NCBI GenBank assembly: GCA_900175165.2
Contig: FWWN02000392.1
Location: 1 to 58,532, forward strand
Source of the DNA: Rhizomucor pusillus
Lineage: Eukaryota > Mucoromycota > Mucoromycetes > Mucorales > Lichtheimiaceae
Reading direction: 5' to 3'
Length of the DNA: 58,532 nt
Shown here: positions 22,401 through 33,962 of the stretch, in pieces
How positions within the stretch are numbered: position 1 is the first letter of the stretch
How the letters are laid out: every line of letters starts with the position of its first letter
Made by a program: the position numbers and the translations under genes
The notes under the pieces: generated by a model
What the model was told of the DNA's origin: nothing
Database searches by the model: none
Seen by the model: the letters and a program-made list of their open reading frames with translations, nothing else

Positions 22401-23297
22401 GATATCGGTTCGAGTTCCTCGTTTTCAGGCGGCGTCGTTGATGTCTGTGCAATATTCTGCACATTCTTATTCTTTGTCTGAGCTTCAGTTGAGCTTGGTT
22501 CCAGCACAGGCGGTGCATTCTATACACATAATCAGCTATGTAACTGGCAGCTGAAATTTCTGTTTAGGTACCTTGTAATAGTACATAATTATCCTATCGA
22601 GCTCGCTCACAAATGTTTCCCTGACAGCATCGTCCGGATCAGTACCGATCTTTAAAACCATCGGCAAGACATAGTTGACGGCTTCCGACACACTGATTTC
22701 GTTGATAGTATTTGCTAATTCCTTTGCAACAAGTAATCTAATCGTTTTGTTTTAGGAATACGCTGCAAAAGAAGGAATACGATTGCCATATTGATCTCGT
22801 GCCTGTGTATCATCATATCACTCTTGTTGAACATGTAGATGCGTTCCATAGGAGTCAAGGACTCGTCCATCAAGAGATCGTCCTCCAAATCGTCCGTAGA
22901 TACTTCTGCTTAAAAAATGAACCGACTATTCTGCAGCGTCGTGGCCAGGCATTTACCTTCAGACATTGCCTGCAACAAAGAATCCGTATTAAAACCCTCC
23001 GGCGGTGTAGCCTCGGGAAACTCGTCTGCGTCTTCACCGAGAGCCGTCTGGTCATCATGTTCACGCATAGCCTTTTTTTTCTCTTGACCGTGGTTAGCCG
23101 ATCCATTCAGCGTGGAATTCTCCAACGGCGCCGCGATTTTCGAATCTGGCAGATCCTCAGGAAACGGCGATTCGATGTAATCGTCCTGCTCCTCCGCAAT
23201 GTCAAAGCCGAGGTCTGTGTGTTTACAATGATAAGTCAGAATGTTCCAAAGTTACAGTGTGTACGAAAACAACGAAATCAGGATTAGTACCAGCCAT
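19404..23297 (-). CDS. PPP4R1: Protein phosphatase 4 regulatory subunit 1 (HEAT)
   Basis: Multi-exon gene. Coding exon 1 is 7 nt (23291-23297, ATGGCTG); exon 2 is 22957-23214, exon 3 22803-22905, exon 4 22572-22737, and exon 5 starts at 22519. The protein starts MADLGFDIAEEQ and reaches LTPMERIYMFNKSDMMIHR joined to LLVAKELANTINEIS, aligning with the first HEAT repeat of PP4R1. After an acidic Ser-rich insert (exon 5) come HEAT repeats: FYVRKEAAAAIGNLA, WHVRRSCVVALPLL, VSRNVRNSLADIIGELIAKF, IKVRRSFAYSLHEIARIIG and VRETGVEA. The last exon is a long disordered acidic tail ending SPPQGTV. PP4R1 scaffolds the PP4 catalytic subunit. Intron 3 appears to be GC-AG (donor at 22802). Exon 3 has a NAGNAG acceptor (CAGAAG), so its start could shift by 3 nt. 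Confidence 0.9.
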
Positions 23298-23783
23298 GGA
23301 GTCAATCGGGGTCGGGGAGTAAGTAAGAAAGAGAGAAAGAGAGAGAGGAAGAGAGGAAGAGAAAGGATATTGAGAGTTTCAACACGGAGCCTCAATGTGT
23401 CACGACTTGCCTTTTCTCCCCAATCCCTACAGATATCTCTCATCCGTTGAAAGTGAAGTTTAGAGCATATATATACCAACGAAGTGTCTTTGAACTTTGG
23501 ATAATAATTATATGTCGAAATCATTCAATAAACATTTTGCGTATTCGATATCGGCGCTTTTGATATCGATAGTTTTCAACTCGATCGTTCGTCCATCTTC
23601 TCGTGATACTGCAATCGTACCTCGCTTATATAATATATATATATATATATACTATGTATTATGATCTTTTGGATTTCTCTTTTTGAGTGGCATGGAGTTT
23701 GATTGGCAGAGTTCAAAACGATAATACAATGGAGTCTTTTGATCCGGTCGCGGCCCCAGTTTTGCGCATTTATTTTCCACGAA
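23298..23783. promoter_or_regulatory. Divergent promoter PP4R1 / CENP-W
   Basis: About 490 nt separate the two start codons. A GA-rich run (about 23326-23368; pyrimidine-rich on the PP4R1 sense strand) lies immediately upstream of the PP4R1 start, and a TA dinucleotide run at 23627-23652 lies towards CENP-W. No defined operator could be named. Confidence 0.5.
23627..23652. repeat. (TA)n microsatellite
   Basis: A nearly pure TA dinucleotide run of about 26 nt within the divergent promoter region. Confidence 0.9.
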
Positions 23784-24130
23784 ATGTCAAAAGATCGTAA
23801 CAAGTACACTTTCAACCAAAAGATAAGACACTTGTTACCCGATCACGATTTATCGCGGAATACAGATGGCTTGGTAGGGCCGAATGCGCAAACAATCGTA
23901 GATTCAAGCCTCTTGAAAGTAACACGGTTTCAGATTTACCTCGACTACATGCAGTTCATGCGACGATTAGCAATGGAAGCTGAAAAGACCGCCAGGGAGG
24001 CAAACTCCAAGACCCTAAGAGCAGAACATATTGAGCAAGTCATGGAGGTGCGTATATAATATAACGGCTTATTAGATGATTTGTAACTTAGTGAATTGGG
24101 CAGCGAGTGCTTCAAGAATTTCGTGGGTGA
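23784..24130 (+). CDS. CENP-W/Wip1 histone-fold kinetochore protein
   Basis: Two exons, 23784-24047 and 24104-24130, give 96 aa. The first in-frame ATG is at 23784; the frame is open upstream only with non-ATG starts. A histone fold covers the C-terminal half: LLKVTRFQIYLDYMQFMRRL, then AMEAEKTAREANSKTLRAEH and IEQVMERVLQEFRG. The last eight residues come from the second exon and supply the RVLxEFRG ending typical of CENP-W. CENP-W dimerises with CENP-T, and with CENP-S/X forms a nucleosome-like DNA-binding unit of the inner kinetochore. The 88-residue first exon alone would miss the ending, so the splice matters. A different small histone-fold subunit is the main alternative. Confidence 0.8.
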
Positions 24131-24453
24131 TTGCTTGGGCCTCCTTCCTGTCTCGTAACGATAAAGGTCATCTTTCGCGCCCCTTCATCGTACTACACAA
24201 CAGCGCAGAATTGTCCATAGCTCTCTGCTCCTGGTCAGGAGCTTCTGCGGCAGGAGGCGAAAGCCCAGCCGGTGCTATTTTTTCGTTTCGAACGACGAAG
24301 GATGGGTTTTTAAGGAGCTGTGCGCGCGTTTGTCTCTGTATCTTTGTCTTCCTAATCAATTCTTCCTCCAGCGGGCCTCACCACGCTGCCCGTCCCATTT
24401 CCACTCTTTAATATACTTTGTTACATTCATTTATACTATTATTGTTAAACGTC

Positions 24454-25395
24454 ATGCTAAAGACGACGCAACACGCTGTGATCCACACCGTTCTGTTAAT
24501 ATTCATCCAATGGACTAGCATCGCCGTCATTGTTTTGAATGTCATGGCTTTGGGCTCCACAACCGGTGAACTAGGCCTTTTGGACATGAAGCCTGCGTCG
24601 CAGGATTATCTGCTCCTGGTGCTAGGCGGCATCTCTCTACTCACTTCCTCGTTTCTTATATGCCTATATCTACATACTTACTTCCATCTCATTAATAATC
24701 GACGCCTTGCACCGTCGCGCGCCATTCAAACAGCAGAGTTGACTATGGGAGTGCTCCTGATCACCCTGTGGGCGTCAGGAACTTCGATCATCACGTCCAA
24801 CTATGGCGGTAAGCCGCTCTTCACGAATCTGATCACCCAATTTGGATATACTTAGCAGGCCGCTATTAGTTTCATCCCCTTGCCGCTTCGTTGGGTCCGA
24901 ATTTGTCCAAGTTCAAAGTCAAGCATGCGAGATGCTTGAATGGACTATCATTCTAGGTGAGCCATTGCAGTAATATCAAATGGATTGATATTTACGATTT
25001 ACCTCGCCCTAGCTTGTACCTGCATTGCCGGATGGGCTTTTGATCTCCTAGCAACTCTGCTCGCGTTCATTTACAAGTCACCGCAAATCCGCACACCAGC
25101 GTTTACGACCGAAACATCATCTTTGAACTACCCATACACGGAAAAAATAGCGAGCTTGCCATCGTATTCATCTCAAAAGCAGCTAATCGCTGAACCTGAA
25201 CCTGCGGCTCCTCGATGTACACGTACATCCTCTTTACGCCCAACGAGAAGCTGGTGCTCAGAGCTGACACAAGACGACGACGAACGATCTTCCTTTGAAC
25301 CTGTCCCGCTCGATGATTTGCCACGTATCCAAGTAGGCATGTCGCGCATGGACCTGACTTTTGGAGCGCGCTCCTACGATGATATCAAATTGTAA
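24454..25395 (+). CDS. Four-pass MARVEL-like membrane protein
   Basis: Exons 24454-24808, 24870-24956 and 25013-25395 give 274 aa. Four hydrophobic segments are about residues 7-33 (HTVLLIFIQWTSIAVIVLNV), 52-75 (LLLVLGGISLLTSSFLICLY), 92-115 (ELTMGVLLITLWASGTSIIT) and 143-166 (EWTIILACTCIAGWAFDLLA). A Cys-containing loop (SSPCRF, QSQACEMLEW) precedes the last, as in MARVEL-family proteins. The cytosolic tail is Ser/Thr-rich and disordered. The intron 1 acceptor must be the TTAG ending at 24869 to keep the frame; the earlier TAG and CAG lead to stops. Likely plasma-membrane or vesicle located. Specific role unknown. Confidence 0.72.
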
Positions 25396-25535
25396 ACAGC
25401 TACTCTATACGAGTACGAGTAACGTTCCTTATTATAATACTTGGTCTCTCTCTCACACACACGGAGAGCGGCTAACGTAATACTTTGCTTTGTTTTCACT
25501 GATACAGTACCATAAGTACATTATACATTAATGTT

Positions 25536-26492
25536 TTAAAATATGTCCTCCTTGCCGATATCCCAAGCTCTTGGTTTCGGTGGCTCTTCCACCCACACTT
25601 CTGTCCCAGAATCAGAAGAATTGCTCTCATCTTCTTCGTGTTTCCGTTTCTTCTTTTTCTTTTTGCTCTTGTGTTTCTTTTCCTTTTTTTCCTTTTTCCT
25701 TTTCTTTCTCCTTGATGTTGATACGTCTGGAAACTCGGTCGTAATTAGTTCATCTAGATCGGATTCAATATCGTATGCTGGATCGTAATGTTTTGAAAAA
25801 TGTGTATCCATGTGTGAGCTTCCAACTTTGCCTCGACCACGCACTACAGGCTGCTTTTCGCTGCGGATAGGAGACGACGATGGAGAACGTGAACGCCGTC
25901 GATCCGGCGATCGTGAGCGATCTCGATAGCTATCGTTTTCACTTCCATCGTCTTTGTGGTCGCAGGGTCGTCGATGCCTTCGTCGACTAGGCGAAGATGA
26001 GCGGTCATATCTATTATCGTCGCGATGGTGATGGTGTCGATGTCGTTTTCGACCGTGTTCTGATTCACTATCGTCATCCCCTTGCTTGCGCTTACTACGC
26101 TGCTGTTGCTGTTGCTGTTGCTGTTCCCTTAACAGTGCTTGATTGTGACTATCCGTTGCCCGAACCATGTTTAGAAGAAATCTCTTGTTGGGCTTTGGCA
26201 AATTGTTCGGTGGCCTGCGTGTAATACTTAGCTATCTTTAAGAAATACAAAGAACCAGCATCAACGATACTTACAAGCCAGTGTTTGGCAGATAAGCGCG
26301 GACGCCAATAGTGTCATATTTCTTGCGTTTAGCTTCTGCTTCTTTGAGGATCAAGTCGGCAATGTACTTGTCAAGATCTTGGTCGCCAATGTTTTGAGCT
26401 TCACTGCCAAGAGACGAACGTATGAGGTCGTTTACTACGTTGGAGACCGCCGAGGATTTACTAGATGAAGTGGTCCCATCTTTTTTTGACAT
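25536..26492 (-). CDS. NKAPD1-like nuclear RS-rich protein
   Basis: Two exons, 26275-26492 and 25536-26214, give 298 aa in frame. The N-terminal part is helical (DLDKYIADLILKEAEAKRKK, then YDTIGVRAYLPNTG). The second exon opens with PKPNKRFLLNMVRATDSHNQ, which resembles the start of animal NKAPD1 (C11orf57) and its NVIRHTDAHN motif. Then come a poly-Gln run (8 Q), His/Arg/Ser/Asp-rich RS-like sequence, a Lys-rich block, and a C-terminal EVWVEEPPKPRAWDIGKEDI. A nuclear, RNA-processing role is inferred from composition. Three acceptors lie within 30 nt; the CAG at 26217-26215 keeps the frame and lies downstream of a CTAAG branch-like site. The RS and Lys tracts generate spurious antisense frames. 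Confidence 0.65.
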
Positions 26493-26612
26493 TGAACTAT
26501 GCGTATGCTTGAAAAGGGAGCTGGGGCGGCGGGAAAGAAGGCAAAAGCGGAAGCTCTTGCCCACATTTAAGCGCTGATCTTTCTCCCGTCTCAGTCGCCC
26601 TCGTCCCATGTC

Positions 26613-27856
26613 ATGAAGCGATCCCGTACTGGCCACTATTTGTACACAGCCTCGCTCTTCTTTCTCATTTTCCTGGCAGCTGTGTGCATTGCAATTTCTG
26701 CAGCGGATGTCATTATCCAAGCATTAGCAGATCATACAGAGTCGAACACTACAGACTACAGGAACCTGTTTGTCGTAGCTGCAAGCTACGTGCTTTTGGT
26801 AATGACTGACAGTGACTTTTACTTGCTGTAAAGGGACTGCTGCTAACGATATACGAAGGCTCTTGCTTCTTTGTCTTTTTCATGCAGTCGATTCTTTACT
26901 GTGAGGGCATCAATGCAAGATATACCCAAAATTTATATACCCATCAAGGAAGATGATTTGCCAAAGAAGGTCTATACCCACATACATCAGAAGTTTGATT
27001 ATGTGCAACAAGTACGAAAAGCAGCCGATCCTCGCGTTGAGGATATTGGTCAGATTGCATGGGGAAAACCTGGTAGCACGCCTTTTGAAGGCGTGAACTT
27101 CAAGCGTGCCATTACAAGAACACCATCCATTATCGGTAAGTTTCAAGAAACTTGATCAATTATCAGTATTTGACAATCGATATCAAAGAGCAAGCGGCAA
27201 CTCAGATTGATGGAGAGTTTACGAGGTTACTTTATACTCCTGTCCGGCAGTATATTGAGTTTTTGATCCAGCGCGGCCTCATTGACGCGCACTTGGGTCA
27301 GGTCTATCTGGAAGGATACGAACGATCAAGATTCAGTCAAGCCTCTATAAGCGAGGACGAGTATTTGGATATTATGAAGCATTTGGCAGCTATTCTACAT
27401 CAGATGGGGTATCGACTATCCAAAAATCCAAATTTTCGAAACGATAGTTACGGTGACAGCACCGTTTCATCCAGCAGTACTACTACAACTACATCAACCT
27501 CACGACAACAAATTCCTCCCAGTTTCCAAAGGTCAGGATCATCATCTCCTCGCCCGCCTTCACCACCTCCTCCAGTACCTTCCGCGACATCACAGGAAAT
27601 ATCCGCAGCTTGGGTCGGGCGCCCGCGTGACGACGATGTGGTTTCCTTGGCGCAATCTGTAGGCACATGGACCTCGCGTTCCACAAACACAATGTCACGA
27701 GGCCAGAGATCGTCTTCTCAAAGAGGGCGAGTAGATGACGATATCGACTACGACGATGAATTCGGACACAACGAAGTAGATTACGATCGTGAAATGCGAA
27801 ATTTGATTTATCAACGATTTCTGGCCGATCGTTTTAATCACAAGCTCTTCGAATAG
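26613..27856 (+). CDS. DLT1: DLT1-like (defect at low temperature) membrane protein
   Basis: Exons 26613-26798, 26859-27135 and 27189-27856 give 376 aa. Two membrane segments lie near the N-terminus: LYTASLFFLIFLAAVCIAIS (about 8-30) and NLFVVAASYVLLALASLSFS spanning the first splice. A conserved cytosolic part follows (DIPKIYIPIKEDDLPKKVY, IAWGKPGSTPFEGVNFKRAI, QIDGEFTRLLYTPVRQYIEF). The C-terminal third is Ser/Pro/Thr-rich and disordered, ending in a short helical acidic-basic tail. This matches fungal Dlt1, whose loss in yeast gives cold sensitivity; its molecular function is unknown. The start lies 120 nt from that of the NKAPD1-like gene, so both share a very short divergent promoter. 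Confidence 0.78.
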
Positions 27857-28219
27857 TTAGTATGTAGCTACAAATAGAATTGTACATTACAGTGCTTCTT
27901 CTTCGTATCATATCTCTCCAATTTCTAATAATAATACTTCTTGGTTGCAATTGCTATATACTTCCTGCAGAAAAAGGAAGAAATGCAAAAGAATGATCTC
28001 AAAAGTCCAGCAATTGGTTTCCCTATGCCTCCTGCTTTTCTCTCTATGTAACGGGTCAACAGTGAAGATAGCAAAGTGAACAGAAGTTCACCCCCATGTT
28101 TATGCTCATTTGTATCGACCAAGTCAGAAAAATGGGAAATACAATACAGACTCGAGCGATGCGAAAAGAAACGTTTGGAGAAAGTGATATTATGTGTCGG
28201 TATTACAGAGGACAAGAGT
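27857..28219. other. Convergent 3' region DLT1 / RPT2
   Basis: 363 nt between two stop codons. AT-rich, with no coding frame. Probably 3' UTRs and polyadenylation signals. Confidence 0.5.
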
Positions 28220-29892
<1,673 letters not shown>

Positions 29893-30168
29893 TTTGACGT
29901 GTAGATTCTGTTGTGAGGAGGGAAACGAGCGTTGATGAGAGCCGCGTAATCCAAACTCGCATTTGATTCCGCTGCTGGACGTTCAAGCTCCACTGCTCCT
30001 TCTTACACAAATGTAAGCACGTAGAGAATATTCGTTCCAAGCATGATTCTTACAATCTCTGTAGGGCTCCAAAGAAAAGCTCCAGCAAGAAAAGCAACAA
30101 TTCGCCGTCAATCCGTATAAAGGTTTGTCTCATAGCTCTTTTTTGTGCTGATTCTTTTCATTCTTAAC

Positions 30169-30606
30169 ATGCAATTGAAGTTTGAGTGCGCAGAATCTCC
30201 AACAACGAACAACTCTGGACCGGTCAACCTCGCCTTGATAAAGAAACCGTTCAAAAGTAGCAAATATACGACACCAAAGAAAGCAAAAAACCTCAAACAA
30301 ATGTTAGCTATGGAGAAGAATCAAGATTTGTCTATCGATGTGCCAACATGTAAGTCAACTCAAAAGCGTCAGTTGTGCGTATAGATGACTGAACGAGCAA
30401 CTGCAGATCAAAATATAGAATGCCCACCATCTATTTTGCCGCAGAAAAAGTACTGCGACGTTACCGGTCTCGAGGCAAAATACACGGATCCAAAGACTGG
30501 CTTGCGATATCACAATGCTGAAATCTATCAATTCATTCGAACATTAAGTGTCCCGAGCGTACAAGCATATCTAGGAAGCCGCAACGCTGCTGTTGTGCTC
30601 AAATAA
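30169..30606 (+). CDS. IES6: IES6 / INO80 complex subunit C
   Basis: YL1-C domain protein. The end is certain: QKKYCDVTGLEAKYTDPKTG, then LRYHNAEIYQFIRTL and YLGSRNAAVVLK match Ies6/INO80C. The preceding exon carries IKKPFKSSKYTTPKKAKNLK, the usual KPFK block. Proposed exons are 30169-30349 and 30398-30606 (129 aa). The start is uncertain: 30169 is the first ATG of the exon, but spliced upstream exons (for example around 30063-30120) are possible and would add an N-terminal tail as in yeast (166 aa). The second acceptor is weak (ACGAG) but is the one that keeps frame. Ies6 with Arp5 forms a module of the INO80 nucleosome remodeller. It is divergent from RPT2 by 277 nt. Confidence 0.85.
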
Positions 30607-30620
30607 TCGACAATCTCCCC

Positions 30621-31373
30621 CTATTCACTAGCAACGCTTTCCCCGTCATCGTCTGCATATTCCGCTTCATCTGCAATATCCGAATCATCCTATAAACCAA
30701 GTTATGTCAATAGTAGTTTCTATGCATTTTCGTAATTGGATATTTACCACTTGGTATCCTGCGGTAGCTCGTTCTAGCAAATCCTTCATGTCATCATCCT
30801 TCGGATCTACCAGCATGAGTGGTGTTGCGCGATCTCGATTCTCAATCCTTGTAACAAATGGTTACTATGTCATCTTCGCTTGTAGGGAATATTGCGACAG
30901 GATTTCTTACTTTGGGTCGGCTCCTGCCTCGAGCAGTAAATCAACCATGGATAACGCAAGGTCAGGATCGTCTCGGTATTGGACTGCTTTGTGCAACGGT
31001 GTTTCTTTTTGCATTTTGTTCTGTATATTTACGTTGATATCGTCGAGGTTGACAAGAATTTCCATGCAATTCAAGGCGCCGTATTTTGCTCTGCAATGAA
31101 ATAAGAGTTGCATGGTCGAAACAAAATCTAAATATCAAATATTAAGATACTTACGCATAATGCAAAGCGGTGTCACCAATACTGTCAGTAAAGTTGACGT
31201 CCAGTTGGTCCCCCTTTGTCATTATAAGATCCTCGAGAACGTCATCTTGGTCGTTGCGGCAAGCAGCCAACATAATCTCATCTTGATTGCCCAAAATAAA
31301 CTGTAAGGTTGAGAAATATTCGGACACAAAGTGTAAGGTACATACTTGGTGTAGCGCCCTCGTCGTTCTCCAT
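30621..31373 (-). CDS. Small ankyrin-repeat protein
   Basis: Five exons, 31346-31373, 31155-31281, 30911-31090, 30748-30847 and 30621-30689, close in frame to 167 aa. After a short acidic N-terminus (MENDEGATP) come about four ankyrin repeats: EIMLAACRNDQDDVLEDLI, DSIGDTALHYAAKYGALNCM, KETPLHKAVQYRDDPDLALS with VDLLLEAGADP, and DRATPLMLVDPKDDDMKDLL. The tail is very acidic (DDSDIADEAEYADDDGESVA). Size and acidic tail recall yeast Yar1, the Rps3 chaperone, but I cannot assign orthology. Its stop lies only 14 nt from the IES6 stop, so the two transcripts must overlap at their 3' ends. Confidence 0.8.
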
Positions 31374-32015
31374 TGTGTTCAAGATGGAGGTTCCTCGAAG
31401 CTGGGCTGCTTGTGGTGTCAAGTCCGCCGGCCGCGCTGCTGCGTGGGCCGCGTCTCTCTCTCCAAACTCTGCTCCCTGTGCAACCTCTCCGAAAACTTTG
31501 GCGGTTTCCCGTTTCTCTTGGCAGCTACAGTTTTGTTGCGAATCTCGCTGCGTAGCGAGCTCAGGCACTAGATGGAAGATAAGAATTATAAACACTGTCT
31601 CTGATGCAATGCAGTCAAGAGGAAATGCACAATGATGGAATATGCTGCGCTGTTTCTTTTTACTTTGTATGTCAAGCAAGCTGTTGCTTTTTTTAGCAGC
31701 CATGTCTCTCATATCGTCAGTTGTACAAAGCTGGCTCTATCGTGATGAATCATTTGAGAGGCATGGACCCGCTGCGAACGAATATTAACCTGCTACTTAG
31801 TCATATCTCAAGACAGATGGGAGGGACAGCTCAACAGGGGTTTAAGGGAGGGAATGGGAAGCGATAAAAAGGTCGCAATCTGACACGCAAAAGAAGGCTC
31901 TTCTATTTCTGTTACTCATGTCTGGTGCGTGCTTCACCGTGTTTTCCAGATTCGAAAACACATAAATCTCATCTATCTTTGCTTTTTCCTTTTCGTTTCC
32001 TTTATTTTCATTTTA
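31374..32015. promoter_or_regulatory. Divergent region ankyrin gene / membrane protein
   Basis: 640 nt between starts. The part next to 32015 is T/C-rich (typical leader). Frames seen here on both strands lack coding character. Confidence 0.45.
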
Positions 32016-33188
32016 ATGAGCTCACGGGACCCATACGACCCAAATTCCCCACGAAGGCATCGTCGCCAAGAATCCGCTACATATTTCCACAGCAGCGACC
32101 CGTACCGTGCAGTGCGAAAGAGCTCCACACCAGGTACGCTTTCAACAACCTAAGATTCCAGTGACAACAAAGGTCCATTTGACACGATCCTCCCTTTAGA
32201 ATCCGCCGGTTCCTCTAGAACAGACGCATTGCACTCTAGATCAGAATCAGAAAGCAGCACAAGCAGACTTGCTCCAGGCGCCACTCATTCGATCGCAAAC
32301 AGCCAGCTAGTAGACAACTATGGGTACTTTGACGACGATCCGTATGCGGGAGACGGACGAAAAAAGAAACGGCGTGACCACCGGCCGAGCACAGAGGCTG
32401 CTGGACGAGCGAATTCGTATCTTCCATATTCACATCACAGGAGAGACCCATACGTGCAACCAGAACCAATATACGTTGAAGAAGAGAACCTGCCTAGTTT
32501 CACGTCACCGGGTGGATCACTGTTGCGAGATAATATACCCATGGATTCGGTGGATCAGGAAAATAACATTCCTCGGTCCGTCGGCCCAAGAAACAAGTCA
32601 GCACCGAACCTGGATCCGTTTCCGGAAATCAGGAAACGGAAAAAGAAAAGATTATGTGGGCTTCGACATCGCACTCTCGTCTTTATTGTCTTTGTCTTTT
32701 TGGCTATCGTTGCCGTCGTCTGGTACTTTGTATGGCCCCGCACACCTACCATGTATTATCTGCAGTCCAACAACCAGACCGACGGCGATTGGCAAGAACT
32801 CAAGGTGACAAGCGTCTGGAATATCAGTTTGCGTGTTGATAACTCGGACAACTGGGTGCCTACGCATATAAAGGACTTTTATTTCTCAATGGTTGACGCG
32901 AATACCAACAAGGAGGTCGGTACTGGAAGCACCGGATCGTTGGTTCTGCCGCCCAGGCAGTCAAGAATTATTATCAATGTCCCAATCAACATCGACTACT
33001 CGGCTTCTACTCAGTCTGACGCAACGCTCAATGACTTGACAGCGTGTTACATGAAAGAAGACAATGGACCCATTACAGGAACTACGATTAATGTTTTATT
33101 TAATGTCAAGTACTACATTGCAGGAATCGCCTGGACTACCACGTCCGTCGTTAGGCCGAATGGGTTCCAATGTCCTATGCCCGGCTAG
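32016..33188 (+). CDS. Type II membrane protein with LEA2-like ectodomain
   Basis: Exons 32016-32133 and 32200-33188 give 368 aa. A long polar, basic and serine-rich cytosolic N-terminus (about 1-182) is followed by a polybasic stop (RKRKKKRLCGLRHR) and one membrane segment, LVFIVFVFLAIVAVVWYFVW. The outer domain of about 170 residues is beta-rich: ELKVTSVWNISLRVDNSDNW, then VPTHIKDFYFSMVDANTNKE and LVLPPRQSRIIINVPINIDY. This resembles LEA14/LEA2 folds, which are found in fungal vacuolar or plasma-membrane proteins. It contains several N-glycosylation sequons (NQT, NIS). Function unknown. Confidence 0.72.
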
Positions 33189-33443
33189 TGTTATTGTCTT
33201 TACTGTAATACCCCTCAATAACCCGACGGTTAGATTCTGTTTATATTTGTCTGTCTGCATTTTGCATGAATTTGTGCAACATGTTCTATGCATCCTCTAC
33301 TACAATGTACAACACATTTTCTACCCAATAGCAGCACATGATTTTTCACGGTATTTGTTATTTGTTTATTCCACTAAAGATATGTACAGCAAAGTTGGGG
33401 GGCAATGGTTAAAAGCGGGAAAGGTTTACATATCATAGATAAT

Positions 33444-33962
33444 TTAGAGGTTGCGACCATGGGCGAGATTCTCACCGTGAGCGACCTTGGATGGATCTCC
33501 AGTGAGTTTACCGGCCACCTTCTCGAGGTTTCCCTTGAACTTCTCGGCAGCGCTAGGTCGGTGGGTCTCACCTTCGGCGGTAGCTTGAGGCTGATCAGTT
33601 CCAGAAGCAGTATTCAAACCAGCAGTGCCGCGATCTTGAGTGTCGTCCCAAGTGGAAGTCTGTGTTCCATAGTTTTGGCCGCCTCCGTAAGTGCCAGAAT
33701 CTCCTCCTTGAGCAGTGGCGGCAGATTGGGCCTGCGTGCCAGTGTATGCACCGGTAGAAGTTTGATCGTGCTGACGGGGATCAATGTCAGCGCCAGAGTA
33801 ACCGCCAGTACCGCCGGTGTTCAAGTCAGTGTTGCCATAGCGACCTTCTTGATATCCGGTTTCGTAGGCATCGGTGCTGCCAGTGTTGGCGTTGCCAGCA
33901 GCCTGACGATCAGCTTGTTGGTAAGCAGCGTTGGGGTTGACGTTTTGATTGAAAGAAGACAT
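33444..33962 (-). CDS. Hydrophilin-like stress protein with CsbD-type C-terminus
   Basis: A single exon of 172 aa. Extremely hydrophilic, Gly/Thr/Gln/Asn-rich and with no hydrophobic core (YGGGQNYGTQTSTWDDT, GTGGYSGADIDPRQ). The C-terminal block EKFKGNLEKVAGKLTGDPSK resembles CsbD-like and related fungal stress motifs. Such proteins are usually induced on entry into stationary phase, desiccation or heat. A sequence AGGGGT at about 34114-34119 upstream of the start fits the stress-response element core, but this is a short motif and only suggestive. Not an enzyme. Confidence 0.72.
   Translation of the reverse strand: MSSFNQNVNPNAAYQQADRQAAGNANTGSTDAYETGYQEGRYGNTDLNTGGTGGYSGADIDPRQHDQTSTGAYTGTQAQSAATAQGGDSGTYGGGQNYGTQTSTWDDTQDRGTAGLNTASGTDQPQATAEGETHRPSAAEKFKGNLEKVAGKLTGDPSKVAHGENLAHGRNL

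Noticed and set aside
24961..25012. Read-through start of a separate gene at 24985 in the MARVEL-like locus
   Set aside because: Splicing at 24957/25012 joins the frame to the upstream exons and leaves one normal membrane helix; a separate start would leave upstream exons without an end.
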